A stretch of 41,859 nt of DNA from Methylophaga sp. (GTDB lineage Bacteria > Pseudomonadota > Gammaproteobacteria > Nitrosococcales > Methylophagaceae), in NCBI GenBank assembly GCA_002696735.1, contig NZSL01000019.1, positions 24,001 through 65,859 of the forward strand, written 5' to 3'. The notes beneath the pieces were generated by a model, which was given only the letters and a program-made list of their open reading frames with translations, was not told the origin of the DNA and ran no database searches. A program made the translations under genes and the position numbers. Position 1 is the first letter of the stretch. Each line of letters begins with the position of its first letter. Of this stretch, positions 8,127-16,088 are shown piece after piece.

Positions 8127-8822
8127 CTAAATATATTTCTTAAATAGATAGGTAACCATGAAGATACCAACGCCGAAAAATAAGGCAAATGGTAGGATTA
8201 CAGCGTTAGGGTGTACCGATATTGGGAACGCGAGATATACAACCCACGGTGCGATGAAACATATTGGAATCCAGCGTTTTGCGTGATGATATAAGCTTGC
8301 ATGTTCACGACCAACTGACCATTTTCGGATATCACGCTGAACCAAACCTTCTACAGATCCAACAACAGCGAATATAAGAAAAGCCGGTAATGCAAGCGTT
8401 AGGATGGCCAGTCGTATAGCAAATACCTGAGTAACATATACTGCAGCCAAGACATGCTCAGCGATGACTCTAGTCACATCACCTGCTGTAGTGTCACGAA
8501 AAATATTCGATAGAACTCCCATAATTCCTGTTTTGACGTACATGACATCGTGCATTTTTGCAGCAATTCTCTCAGCATATTCAACTGGTCTTTGTACGAG
8601 TAAGCTTTGCTGAAAGTCTTTGTTTAGATAGGAAAGCTCAGTCTTCACCATATCCCGGCTATGATTGACCCCCTCATCTCGCCAAGAAGTATTCATGCCT
8701 ATCCATTCTGTGATTATTGACATAAGTAAAGCCAATAAAAGCCAGACAATCATCGTGAGTATTCGAGATATCCAAGTACTGATAAAACCTTTGTTTGAGC
8801 GTGGGTGATTATCTTGTGCCAT
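8127..8822 (-). CDS. Conjugation membrane protein, TIGR03747/PFL_4697 family
   Basis: A 231-residue inner-membrane protein with four predicted transmembrane helices: one near residues 15-37, a pair around 125-160 and a C-terminal pair (about 188-228). A large polar loop lies between helix 1 and the rest. It contains the segment VEGLVQRDIRKWSVGRE, which is characteristic of the family. It always lies beside TraD in this class of operon and may help position the coupling ATPase. The start follows the traD stop directly (TAA then ATG). The 34-bp stem-loop repeat begins immediately after its stop codon. Confidence 0.88.
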   Translation of the reverse strand: MAQDNHPRSNKGFISTWISRILTMIVWLLLALLMSIITEWIGMNTSWRDEGVNHSRDMVKTELSYLNKDFQQSLLVQRPVEYAERIAAKMHDVMYVKTGIMGVLSNIFRDTTAGDVTRVIAEHVLAAVYVTQVFAIRLAILTLALPAFLIFAVVGSVEGLVQRDIRKWSVGREHASLYHHAKRWIPICFIAPWVVYLAFPISVHPNAVILPFALFFGVGIFMVTYLFKKYI

Positions 8823-10880
8823 TTACTCAATCCACCATGACTCTCCGGTACGGTAAGAAGCAGCCATGTCCTCTGCCATCTCATCAAAGTTTGATGTCAT
8901 ATAGAGATCGTTTTTGGAGTCCGCCAGCGGCACCCTAATTTTCCATAGCTGCCCCCCACCAGTCAGAATGAATGCCTGCCCTTTCGGCAGTGCCATAATC
9001 GTGGCAGGAGACAAAAGCGGGGCTTCGGTGAAGGTGATACGGTCTTGGGCGCTGGAGGTGAAATCTACATCAGAGTCAATATCTACATTATCAGACGACC
9101 CGGTGACTTCGGTAGCTGCAGCAACCTCAACCATAGGCAGCTGCTCTGTAAATAACTCTGCAGTAGCCAGCTCTTTTACTCGGAAGGTGACAATGGTTCC
9201 AAAGTTACCAAGTGCCTGACCGGCTTTCGCTTGATCACCCAGTTTTACGATAATGTCCGACATTGTTTGTGTATAAGCAGTGATCTGTAGTCCTGCCCCA
9301 CCGCCTTTGTTGAGCATTGGCAAGAATTCATCACCCATAAGCTCATTAACTTCATCTGCATGGACATTAATTGCCACTTTGCTACCTGAAGATGTGTCTT
9401 GGTTGTGAAAGCCCAGCTCGGTACCGTGTTTATAGATTTCACCAGCAGTCGAAACTAAATCGGCAAACATGGTGTTACCCACCGTCCCGGCTATTGCCAT
9501 GTCTTGAAGTGCGTCAAGTCCTATATAAACCACTTTCTTCTGCCTAATAACCTGACCCCAGCTAAATACGGGGCGGTTGTCTTCAGAGTCGTTATATGCC
9601 GGAGATATCAGTTCGGCAATGCGTCCAGATATGAGTTTTTCCAGCAATGGCAGACCACTGGCCACGATTTTATCGAAGTAGGTCTTATCGTATTCAAAGG
9701 TGGAGCGTAGTCCCATCGCAACCGCATCAAATAACTTTCTATCCTGTGCATACTTAATCATGGCATTGGCTCTTTTGTTTTTGCCGCGCAAGCTCATGGG
9801 TAGCATTTTGTCGTTCAGGTTTTCTGCTATTTCCTTAACATGTTTTTCCCAGTTCGGCTCAGCAACGCCACTTAGCCAGACTTCGTAATAATCAATGAGT
9901 AGGTCATCAATGCTTTGAATATGCTGTGCGAGTTGTGCATAGTCTGGTCTACGTCCGAGCGCTACCAGCGCCTGTGCAATGATGTTGGTAAACCGCCAGA
10001 AGAATTCTCTAAAGACATTAGAACTGCCACCACTATCGAGCTGATTGGCTGTCCTGGTTGCAACCTCTGTTACGCGACTGAAATGACCAATACCATTGTA
10101 TCGAGATGAAATGTCTGGAAAGCCCAGGTGAAACACCACTAAATCATCTTCACGACCAGCCGCTTTGCACTCAGCGATGACTCTTCGCATGAGTTCTGCA
10201 TCACCTTTTGGGTCGAAAACAATTGTGATATCGCCGCGACGAATATCTTGTGTTATCAGTATCTCGGCAAGACGTGTCTTACCAACGCGAGTAGTGCCTA
10301 ATACGAGTGTGTGCGCGTTTCTTTCTGATAGCAGCGAAACGACTGGCTCTTCATGCCCACCTACACCATGAATCTGAGGTTCACCACCAATAGGGGGTAA
10401 TGGTCTGACAGGGTTATATTTGGAGTCACGATTGAGTAGTTCTGCCACTTTGGAAAGACGGGGAGATGATTCCCACTCTAGCTCTTTACGCCTAGCCAAT
10501 CTGTAAAGATAACCAGGATTAATGTACTTGCTGGCGGCAGGGTCACGAGTGTCCTTCAACCGTTGAGCATGTCTCTGTCCCCATCGAAAGCCAAGTCCAT
10601 AGAACAGATATTTCCGGCTGACGGGGATATCGGTTGGTGCCATTTTAAAAAGAACTTGCCGGCGAAGGCCTTTTTGATACTTTGAGAGTAGTACGAAGTC
10701 TCTGAAATTACGATATGCGTTGTAGGTGAGAATGCCCCCTACACCGTAAGCTACTGAGGGAGTCATCATTAACGACCACGGTGCTAAAAAAGCCATTGCT
10801 GCACCGGTGGTCGATATTGTCGCTGACCAGATCTCAACTTTTGGTCGAAGAAGAATTTCCAGAGTATGTTTTTGCTTCAT
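8823..10880 (-). CDS. traD: Type IV coupling ATPase TraD (SXT/TOL subfamily, TIGR03743)
   Basis: A 685-residue coupling protein that recruits the relaxase-DNA complex to the secretion channel and pumps DNA. Two N-terminal hydrophobic segments (about 23-55) anchor it in the inner membrane. Walker A is GTTRVGKT at about 195-202, followed by a beta-hairpin with DITIVFDPKGDAEL (the PKGD Walker-B-like motif of the TraD/TraG class) near 220. The C-terminal third carries the TraM-recognition-type domain (HADEVNELMGDEFLP, near 510). Length matches the SXT/TOL subfamily. Its ATG overlaps the upstream stop as ATGA. It looks intact. Confidence 0.94.
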   Translation of the reverse strand: MKQKHTLEILLRPKVEIWSATISTTGAAMAFLAPWSLMMTPSVAYGVGGILTYNAYRNFRDFVLLSKYQKGLRRQVLFKMAPTDIPVSRKYLFYGLGFRWGQRHAQRLKDTRDPAASKYINPGYLYRLARRKELEWESSPRLSKVAELLNRDSKYNPVRPLPPIGGEPQIHGVGGHEEPVVSLLSERNAHTLVLGTTRVGKTRLAEILITQDIRRGDITIVFDPKGDAELMRRVIAECKAAGREDDLVVFHLGFPDISSRYNGIGHFSRVTEVATRTANQLDSGGSSNVFREFFWRFTNIIAQALVALGRRPDYAQLAQHIQSIDDLLIDYYEVWLSGVAEPNWEKHVKEIAENLNDKMLPMSLRGKNKRANAMIKYAQDRKLFDAVAMGLRSTFEYDKTYFDKIVASGLPLLEKLISGRIAELISPAYNDSEDNRPVFSWGQVIRQKKVVYIGLDALQDMAIAGTVGNTMFADLVSTAGEIYKHGTELGFHNQDTSSGSKVAINVHADEVNELMGDEFLPMLNKGGGAGLQITAYTQTMSDIIVKLGDQAKAGQALGNFGTIVTFRVKELATAELFTEQLPMVEVAAATEVTGSSDNVDIDSDVDFTSSAQDRITFTEAPLLSPATIMALPKGQAFILTGGGQLWKIRVPLADSKNDLYMTSNFDEMAEDMAASYRTGESWWIE

Positions 10881-11359
10881 TGGGCAATCTGCGTACGAGT
10901 GATCAAGACAGGGTAATGTTTAAGATTAAATTGTTTAGCCAGGTCACTTCCTGATGCAGGTGAAACTTGAAGGCCATTAGCAGCACGTATAACAGCTTGT
11001 AGGTCTGAAGCAGAAGCGGAATTGACAATCAAGCCCACTGCTCCGGCTTTGATTAGTGCCTGCCTATGCTTGTTAAGCCATTGGATCGAAATATTGTCTG
11101 CACCGACAAGAAATAAAGGGCTTGGTAAATATGGAAGTGATACGGTGCGTTTAGTAACTCTACCCACCGACATTTCAGGCGTATTAGGCGTGGCCAGTTT
11201 GGCAATGTTGGGTTTTTGTTTGGGTGCTGGTTCAGATTGAAGCTCTGAAAGGTACTTATCTGAACTAATGGTCCGTCCAGAATCAAATACTACTTTTGGC
11301 CCTGCTTGTGTAGCGATGTTGCATAAAAGCAGAAGTGTGAATACGAGATATCTGCTCAT
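10877..11359 (-). CDS. Conjugation protein, TIGR03765/PFL_4695 family
   Basis: A 160-residue exported protein with a short signal peptide (to about residue 19). The second half contains the family's diagnostic sequence, LVGADNISIQWLNKHRQAL followed by AGAVGLIVN and a final hydrophobic strand HYPVLIT. In other elements the gene sits, as here, between the lytic transglycosylase and traD; its function is unknown. Both ends overlap neighbours by 4 bases (ATGA), showing tight translational coupling through transglycosylase, this protein and TraD. Confidence 0.87.
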   Translation of the reverse strand: MSRYLVFTLLLLCNIATQAGPKVVFDSGRTISSDKYLSELQSEPAPKQKPNIAKLATPNTPEMSVGRVTKRTVSLPYLPSPLFLVGADNISIQWLNKHRQALIKAGAVGLIVNSASASDLQAVIRAANGLQVSPASGSDLAKQFNLKHYPVLITRTQIAQ

Positions 11360-11982
11360 TTAGTTGCCTGCAGATAGGCTAGTACATTTTTCTGATATTT
11401 TTTAGCACGAGCAGCCCGTTCAGGAGTATTGCTTCTTGTATGGTATTCGCCTGCACAATAGACCCAATCCGTTTTTCTTTCGTAGCATTCACGCAGAATT
11501 CTTGCGCCCGTTTGAATATTGTGTTGAGGATCTAATGCTCTCCATGGATCGATTAATTTATCTTTGTGCCAGTACCAATTCGTTTGCATCAAGCCGATAT
11601 CGACTAGTGTTATGTCGTTCGCCAGCAATAGCATAATTGCAGCATAGGCTTTTTCACGTGTTGGAAAGTAATAGCCTTTACCACGAACATTTATTGTCCA
11701 CGGCCAAACTCTTTTGATTTTTGGATTAGTGCTTTCTGCACGTGAGATCGCATATAACAGATTGGCTGGTACCCCCTCCTCTCTTGCAATCTTTACATAG
11801 AGTTTTGGAATAGCCGTTGCTGTCTGATTGTTAGCGTTAGCATAAAAAGGAAGAGCGAGACTAGTTGTTAGTGCTAGTGATGTTAGAAAGGATTTCCGAC
11901 ATATCTTCGTTAAGAATATGAGTGTGAACCCATATCCGGTTTTTATATTCAAATTGCATAGGAGAAGCAATGATGAATGCAT
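11356..11982 (-). CDS. Lytic transglycosylase (SLT/VirB1-like)
   Basis: A peptidoglycan-cleaving enzyme that would open the wall for the mating channel. The catalytic-domain signature is clear: YAISRAESTNP carries the catalytic Glu in the SLT 'E-S' motif, VDIGLMQTNW matches the G-L-M-Q motif, and a late YHTRS segment matches the Y-H motif. A hydrophobic leader (FLTSLALTTSLALPFYANA) ends at a good signal peptidase site. The start is uncertain: no ATG with a proper ribosome site lies just before the leader. The ATG at 11982 is the nearest ATG; TTG codons between it and the leader are alternatives. The 5' end overlaps the preceding hypothetical gene. Confidence 0.85.
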   Translation of the reverse strand: MHSSLLLLCNLNIKTGYGFTLIFLTKICRKSFLTSLALTTSLALPFYANANNQTATAIPKLYVKIAREEGVPANLLYAISRAESTNPKIKRVWPWTINVRGKGYYFPTREKAYAAIMLLLANDITLVDIGLMQTNWYWHKDKLIDPWRALDPQHNIQTGARILRECYERKTDWVYCAGEYHTRSNTPERAARAKKYQKNVLAYLQATK

Positions 11983-12337
11983 CCTCTTTAATGCCGAGGA
12001 AGATACATCGGTCATGCAAGCTTGCCACAAGGATGGCATGCTCTGAGGAGTGGTCTGGGTATTTTGCTTGCAGATAGTTGAATATCTGCTGCTGTATATT
12101 GATTTTCTCGCCATCAGTTTTATTGGCAAGAGTAGAAATTTGAAATTTCCAGATGAAAAAGCTACCTGAAAGTTGTTCGACTATTCTTCCCCATGAGAAG
12201 CAATACGCACCTATATTGACCGCATCAACAATGCTTGTGCCATTATTGATTTTTGTGTCGGATACTTCTTTCTCGATTTCGCCGTCGAGAAATTTCTGAT
12301 AAGTGTTCAAATCAATAGGCGTCGCGTCTGATTTCAT
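11861..12337 (-). CDS. Hypothetical protein in conjugation operon
   Basis: A 158-residue soluble protein that I do not recognise. It has no signal peptide or transmembrane helix; hydrophobic strands alternate with helices (for example AILVASLHDRCIFLGIKEDAFIIASP). It lies between TIGR03759 and the lytic transglycosylase and overlaps the start of the latter, as its neighbours also do, so it is probably co-translated. Base composition resembles the neighbours. A role in conjugation is inferred from position only. Confidence 0.65.
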   Translation of the reverse strand: MKSDATPIDLNTYQKFLDGEIEKEVSDTKINNGTSIVDAVNIGAYCFSWGRIVEQLSGSFFIWKFQISTLANKTDGEKINIQQQIFNYLQAKYPDHSSEHAILVASLHDRCIFLGIKEDAFIIASPMQFEYKNRIWVHTHILNEDMSEILSNITSTNN

Positions 12338-12363
12338 ATGGGTTAAGTTCGATTAATCAAATA

Positions 12364-13140
12364 TTATTCTACCCTTTTTACCCCTCCAGTGTTATCAACT
12401 TTAAATGTCGCAGGCAGCTGCCCTTCATCAAGCTGGTACTGCTTCATTAGAGCCTGCCCGTGGTTTAGTGTGATACGACGGTTGCGAAGCAGTTCTGCAT
12501 CGATTCTGTTTTCCATGGCCCATTGACGAATGACACTATTTTCTTTGTCGCTGGAGTCGCTAAAATAAACATCTAGGTGGAGACTTTGGTCCACCAGCAT
12601 CATGGTGAGCAGCTGCTGGATTTTTTTATCACAGGCTTCACAGTCAGTTAGTTTTGTGGCAATTAATGTTCTTTTTGTCGTTGTGTTAGATAGCTGTTGT
12701 GGTGTGGTTTCAGGCACTGAAGGTAATTGAGAGCGAATTTGTTCAATATCTATAAGTGGTTTATTACCCTTATCTCTCCATGCTTCATCATAGGCACGTT
12801 GAAAGGCTAAGACTCGCTCTGTATCTTGCTCCATCATGTCGGCCCACAAGCGAGCATATTTTTTACGTTCAGCTTCGTTTTGTGCATGTATACCTAATAC
12901 CTCCAGAGGAGATATGGTGTCTGGACTTATGCTACCTCTCACTCCTTCCATCAATTCTTCATACCTGGCATATTCAGATTCAGATAAGCCCCACTGAAGA
13001 TGCTTTTGTTCGGTTTGAGTTGTTGTTGATTCAGTGATTATTGAACGTGTTTCATTGCTACTAGCTGTGCTGCCTGCAAAAACTGTGCTGCTACTCAGTA
13101 AAAGCACTATAAGTGCGTTTTTGTTAAATGCTAAGTTCAA
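12364..13140 (-). CDS. Conjugation protein, TIGR03759/PFL_4693 family
   Basis: A 258-residue exported protein. I place the start at a TTG (13140), preceded at 5-6 bases by an excellent AAGGGGAG ribosome site and giving a signal peptide MNLAFNKNALIVLLLSSST. An upstream ATG at 13287 would add 49 residues lying entirely inside the previous gene. The central region (LQWGLSESEYARYEELMEG, then an ARLWADMMEQDTERVLAF segment) is the family signature. The second half contains CEAC (CDKKIQQLL follows), a thioredoxin-like pattern; the protein may be a periplasmic redox or scaffold factor. It overlaps the preceding gene by 17 bases. Confidence 0.85.
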   Translation of the reverse strand: MNLAFNKNALIVLLLSSSTVFAGSTASSNETRSIITESTTTQTEQKHLQWGLSESEYARYEELMEGVRGSISPDTISPLEVLGIHAQNEAERKKYARLWADMMEQDTERVLAFQRAYDEAWRDKGNKPLIDIEQIRSQLPSVPETTPQQLSNTTTKRTLIATKLTDCEACDKKIQQLLTMMLVDQSLHLDVYFSDSSDKENSVIRQWAMENRIDAELLRNRRITLNHGQALMKQYQLDEGQLPATFKVDNTGGVKRVE

Positions 13141-14005
13141 AGCTCTCCCCTTCTTGGTTTTTAACCACGACGCTATCTTTAGCGATACTTTCCAATCTCC
13201 AACCACCGATAGTTTCATTCGATGCAAGCAGATGAATCTCTCCAGAATATTCAATCTGGGCAAATCGCTCGCCACCCCAAGAATCAATGCCGATCAGGTT
13301 AAGCTCATTAGTCTTTTTGGGTATTGTTGGCTTTGCTTGAATGTTCGGTGCTGCCTGGGGAGTGGCTTGCTTGTTAGTTGCTGGTTTGGGGCCGGTTGCT
13401 ACGGGTGCTGTTTTTAATGCTGCCAACTCCTTTTTCAAACCATCTAATGAGCGCACTAAGTCATTCAGCTTTTCCACACTTTGTGCGTGTAGTTCTATCC
13501 CGCTTCTAACAACAGTAATTCGCTCTGATTCGTTTGCTTCAATTTCATCAAGTCTGGAGGTTATCTGACTTACTTCCTCTTGAAGATCTGCATTTAGTGT
13601 TTCTGAATTGGAAATCGGTGACTCACTGCTTGACTGGGTTGGCGGTGTGATAACTATAGCGTTCTCGTCATTTTCAATGGCTATCAAGTCAACTTCAGTT
13701 TCGCCATCAACATCTTGAGCTGAAGGTATATCGATATTGATTGGATCTGGAGTTAAACCGTCATCAGTTCCTAATTCAATTTCCGTGCTCTCAGGCTCTG
13801 CTATTGAGGTTATTGACTCAGTAATATCAATACCTGGCTCTACTAAATAGTCCTTATCTCTTTCCAGCAAGAATGCAGCGGTACCAAGTACACCGACCAT
13901 CGCAACAAGACCAATAACCTTGAACCATATTGGTGCTGACTTTTTACCAAGATCACTAGGTATCTCACCTTCAAAAACATCGTGTGTTTGTTTATTTTCA
14001 GTCAT
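13124..14005 (-). CDS. Membrane-anchored protein with PilP/GspC-like C-terminal domain
   Basis: A 293-residue bitopic protein: short cytoplasmic N-terminus, one transmembrane helix (about 27-46, FKVIGLVAMVGVLGTAAF), a Ser/Glu/Asp-rich linker, a coiled coil (about 140-195), a Pro/Ala/Lys-rich spacer and a small C-terminal beta domain. The C-terminal pattern ETIGGWRLESIAKDSVVVKN parallels the pilus protein PilP encoded at 36664 (ETVGEWVITHIDASKVRIKH). The domain is of the GspC/PilP type that docks onto secretins. It lies between the PilL-like lipoprotein and TIGR03759 genes, the usual place of a TraP/PilP-like member. Family placement is by architecture, so moderately sure. Confidence 0.7.
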   Translation of the reverse strand: MTENKQTHDVFEGEIPSDLGKKSAPIWFKVIGLVAMVGVLGTAAFLLERDKDYLVEPGIDITESITSIAEPESTEIELGTDDGLTPDPINIDIPSAQDVDGETEVDLIAIENDENAIVITPPTQSSSESPISNSETLNADLQEEVSQITSRLDEIEANESERITVVRSGIELHAQSVEKLNDLVRSLDGLKKELAALKTAPVATGPKPATNKQATPQAAPNIQAKPTIPKKTNELNLIGIDSWGGERFAQIEYSGEIHLLASNETIGGWRLESIAKDSVVVKNQEGESFELSI

Positions 14006-14514
14006 TATTTGAACTCTTCAACAGTATCGAATGCAATTAGTCGGTGTACAGGATCGACTTTCATCCAGTAGGCCTTACCCACCAGCATCATCAATGCATC
14101 TTTAAGCATCACAGGGCCGATTTTTCGATGTGCGTGAGGTAATGGCTTACTAAGGAGTTGTTTAACGTGCCCACCCTGAATGGTGGGTGACGCCATTGAA
14201 AATCCACTGCGCATTAGCAGGAACTCGATAGCTTCACCTACGGTTTGAGCTTTTGATGGGATTTCAGTGTCTATAACCACTTCAAGCAGATTTTCTTGCT
14301 GCTGTGTGTTTACTGCATCTGCGTTTGTGTATCGTCCAACTCGAATTTGTGTGGCAGAAGGTGGTTCATAGTCATAACGCTCAATAAAAATATTGGGTTT
14401 TGGTTTTTGTGCGTCGGCTATTGCAACAGCTTTAGTTTGTTGTTTGACGCTTGGGAGTGTTATGCAGCCAGTCATAAAGACTGGCAATAAGGCGGCGAGT
14501 AATATTGTACGCAA
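14005..14514 (-). CDS. PilL-like lipoprotein (TIGR03748, TcpQ-type domain)
   Basis: A 169-residue predicted lipoprotein with lipobox MTGC (Cys17). The C-terminal half follows the TIGR03748 pattern: VGEAIEFLLMRSGFSM, then PLPHAHRKIGPVMLKDALMML, then VDPVHRLIAFD. This is a TcpQ/PilL-type domain that in pilus and secretion systems assists a secretin. It is the first gene of the conjugation run after the second 34-bp repeat, which ends 52 bases upstream of its ATG. The stop overlaps the next ATG by one base. A distant counterpart lies in the pilus operon at 40197. Confidence 0.85.
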   Translation of the reverse strand: MRTILLAALLPVFMTGCITLPSVKQQTKAVAIADAQKPKPNIFIERYDYEPPSATQIRVGRYTNADAVNTQQQENLLEVVIDTEIPSKAQTVGEAIEFLLMRSGFSMASPTIQGGHVKQLLSKPLPHAHRKIGPVMLKDALMMLVGKAYWMKVDPVHRLIAFDTVEEFK

Positions 14515-14566
14515 GATGCTTCTCCATCAAATTTGCGTACATATTCGTTTTAGGCTGACTTAAAGG

Positions 14567-14600
14567 CAATGAATAACCGGATATTGGTCCGAGCCGGTTA
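14567..14600 (-). repeat. 34-bp stem-loop repeat, copy 2
   Basis: Identical over all 34 bases to the copies at 8093 and 41817. On the transcribed strand it starts at the base directly after the TGA stop of the DUF2857-like gene and precedes the PilL-like gene. The flanking sequences of the copies are unrelated, so identity stops sharply at the repeat edges. Confidence 0.9.
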
Positions 14601-15422
14601 TCATGCAATGCTTTTAACTTTAGGATTAGATTCGTTTTCTAGCCAAGCAGATAATGTTGGCCATAGGTGCCGTAGCGCGATGTCATTTAATGTCTTGCTA
14701 ACCTCAAGACAACGCTCTAATGGGTATTTACCCGTACTCGTATTCCACGCATTCCAAACCAATACTTCTTCATCGTCTGAAAGCCGTCTAGGTGGTCCGC
14801 CCATAGTTTTTGGTGCGTTGAGTGATTTGCGCATTTCTTGAAATGCTGCCTTTCCCATTCCTGTCAATGCATGAACCATCGGCCATGATGCATCTTTGAC
14901 AATAAGCTGCTTAATTGCTTCAGCCTCACGTTGAGACTCTATGATGTACTCTAAAGCCATTGGTAGCTTAATTTCGTTAGCAGTAATTTCATACCAAACG
15001 ATGCCGGTTCTGGCGATTGCAAGAGTATCTTGAAGTGTCATTGCTGCCAATTCACGAACGTTTCTGAGTGGAATTTCAAACTTTTGAGTTAGGTTATCTA
15101 TTTCAGTTTCATCTGCAGAGAGTGTTGAAAGTGTTCTAAGGAGTTTGTGTGTGATATCCATGTCTTGGACATCACCGATGTTACGAATTCCATTTTTAGC
15201 TAGAGAGATTGCTTTATCTAGGAGGGTTACATCAACATGGATATCGATTAACTGATAAATTCTTGACAACTTATACAGGTCACCATGTGGTAGAGATGAG
15301 ATCATCTCTACTTGTTCAACAGTAACACCCATATCGTGTATCGACTCGATATCAGCATTTAATGACGTATTTATCAGCTTAGTCAGGAAGCTATACGTCA
15401 TGTTAGTGTAAAGGCTTTGCAC
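14601..15422 (-). CDS. DUF2857-like protein, probable regulator of the conjugation region
   Basis: A 273-residue soluble protein. I use the GTG at 15422 because a clear GGAG ribosome site lies 7 bases before it; an ATG 21 bases downstream is the alternative. The N-terminal part (GVTVEQVEMISSLPHGDLYKL) resembles DUF2857 proteins found near ICE regulatory genes. The rest is helical, with a motif PPRRLSDDEEVLVWNAW near 205. No obvious catalytic residues or helix-turn-helix could be assigned with confidence. It is the first gene of the leftward run, behind an operator-rich gap, which suggests a regulatory role. The stop is followed at once by the 34-bp repeat. Confidence 0.6.
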   Translation of the reverse strand: MQSLYTNMTYSFLTKLINTSLNADIESIHDMGVTVEQVEMISSLPHGDLYKLSRIYQLIDIHVDVTLLDKAISLAKNGIRNIGDVQDMDITHKLLRTLSTLSADETEIDNLTQKFEIPLRNVRELAAMTLQDTLAIARTGIVWYEITANEIKLPMALEYIIESQREAEAIKQLIVKDASWPMVHALTGMGKAAFQEMRKSLNAPKTMGGPPRRLSDDEEVLVWNAWNTSTGKYPLERCLEVSKTLNDIALRHLWPTLSAWLENESNPKVKSIA

Positions 15423-15547
15423 TGCCCTACTCCTTTCAGAACTTCTTACCCCTGCCTACATCCTTGGACCCAGGCTCCTCATTTCACGAGCCTATTTAAC
15501 AAAGATATATTCCTGAATTCAATCGTTATTTTTACAAACCATATATA

Positions 15548-15592
15548 GTGTGAACTGGTTCTCACAAATGTGATTTCACATGTTCTTCACAT
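15548..15592. promoter_or_regulatory. Cluster of TGTGA/TCACA half-sites (putative operator)
   Basis: Within 45 bases there are a perfect palindrome TGTGATTTCACA (15569-15580), an imperfect one TGTGAACTGGTTCTCACA (15549-15566) and a further TTCACA half-site (15586-15591). They lie 126 bases upstream of the GTG start of the DUF2857-like gene. They look like binding sites of a dimeric repressor or of a CRP-like protein, but the regulator cannot be named. Confidence 0.5.
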
Positions 15593-15814
15593 ATATAAGA
15601 AGGCCATTTTGTATTTTTAAGACATAGATTTTTCTCTTGTCAGCTCATGTCTTCAAATAATGCGCAAACTACAGACGTCCAATAGGAAAAATTCACATAT
15701 ATTCAGAAGCCTACGTAACATTTCTTCTAAATCATTCATTAGTCTCTGTTTTCATCAAGTCTCGAGGCTAAGTACGGATAATGGTATTCCGATGTACATC
15801 CATCATCTTTATAA

Positions 15815-16063
15815 AGCTAGCTATCCAGATAGCAAACAGATAGTAGAAAGATATCGGATAGCTATTTATAACACTTTTAAATGGATATCTATAAGATATC
15901 TAGATAGCTATTAAATATCTGTTAGTTTCTAGCTAATAGATAGCTATCCGATATCTCAATGATATTCGATAGCTAGCTGTTAATTACTAGATATCTGTGT
16001 ACAGATGATTTAGAATCACGACTATGGCTAGCTATCTGTTATCTGGATAGCTATCAGATATCT
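15815..16063. repeat. Palindromic repeat array upstream of parA (partition or origin site)
   Basis: About 250 bases built from the words GATAGCTATC, GATATC and TAGCTAGC in both orientations. Clear members are GATATCGGATAGCTATT (15850-15866), its inverse AATAGATAGCTATCCGATAT (about 15936-15955), GATATTCGATAGCTAGCT (15961-15978) and GGATAGCTATCAGATATC (16045-16062). The array ends about 26 bases before the parA ATG. Such an array fits a centromere-like parS site bound by the small partner protein, or iterons of an origin. The tandem words also make this stretch free of credible genes. Confidence 0.75.
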
Positions 16064-16088
16064 TTTTAAATATAAAAGGAAGCAACTT

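Noticed and set aside
15660-15914. An 84-codon plus-strand ORF in the gap before parA
   Set aside because: It runs into the palindromic repeat array, has no ribosome site, and its translation is repeat-driven (Tyr/Ile/Arg-rich) with no protein character.
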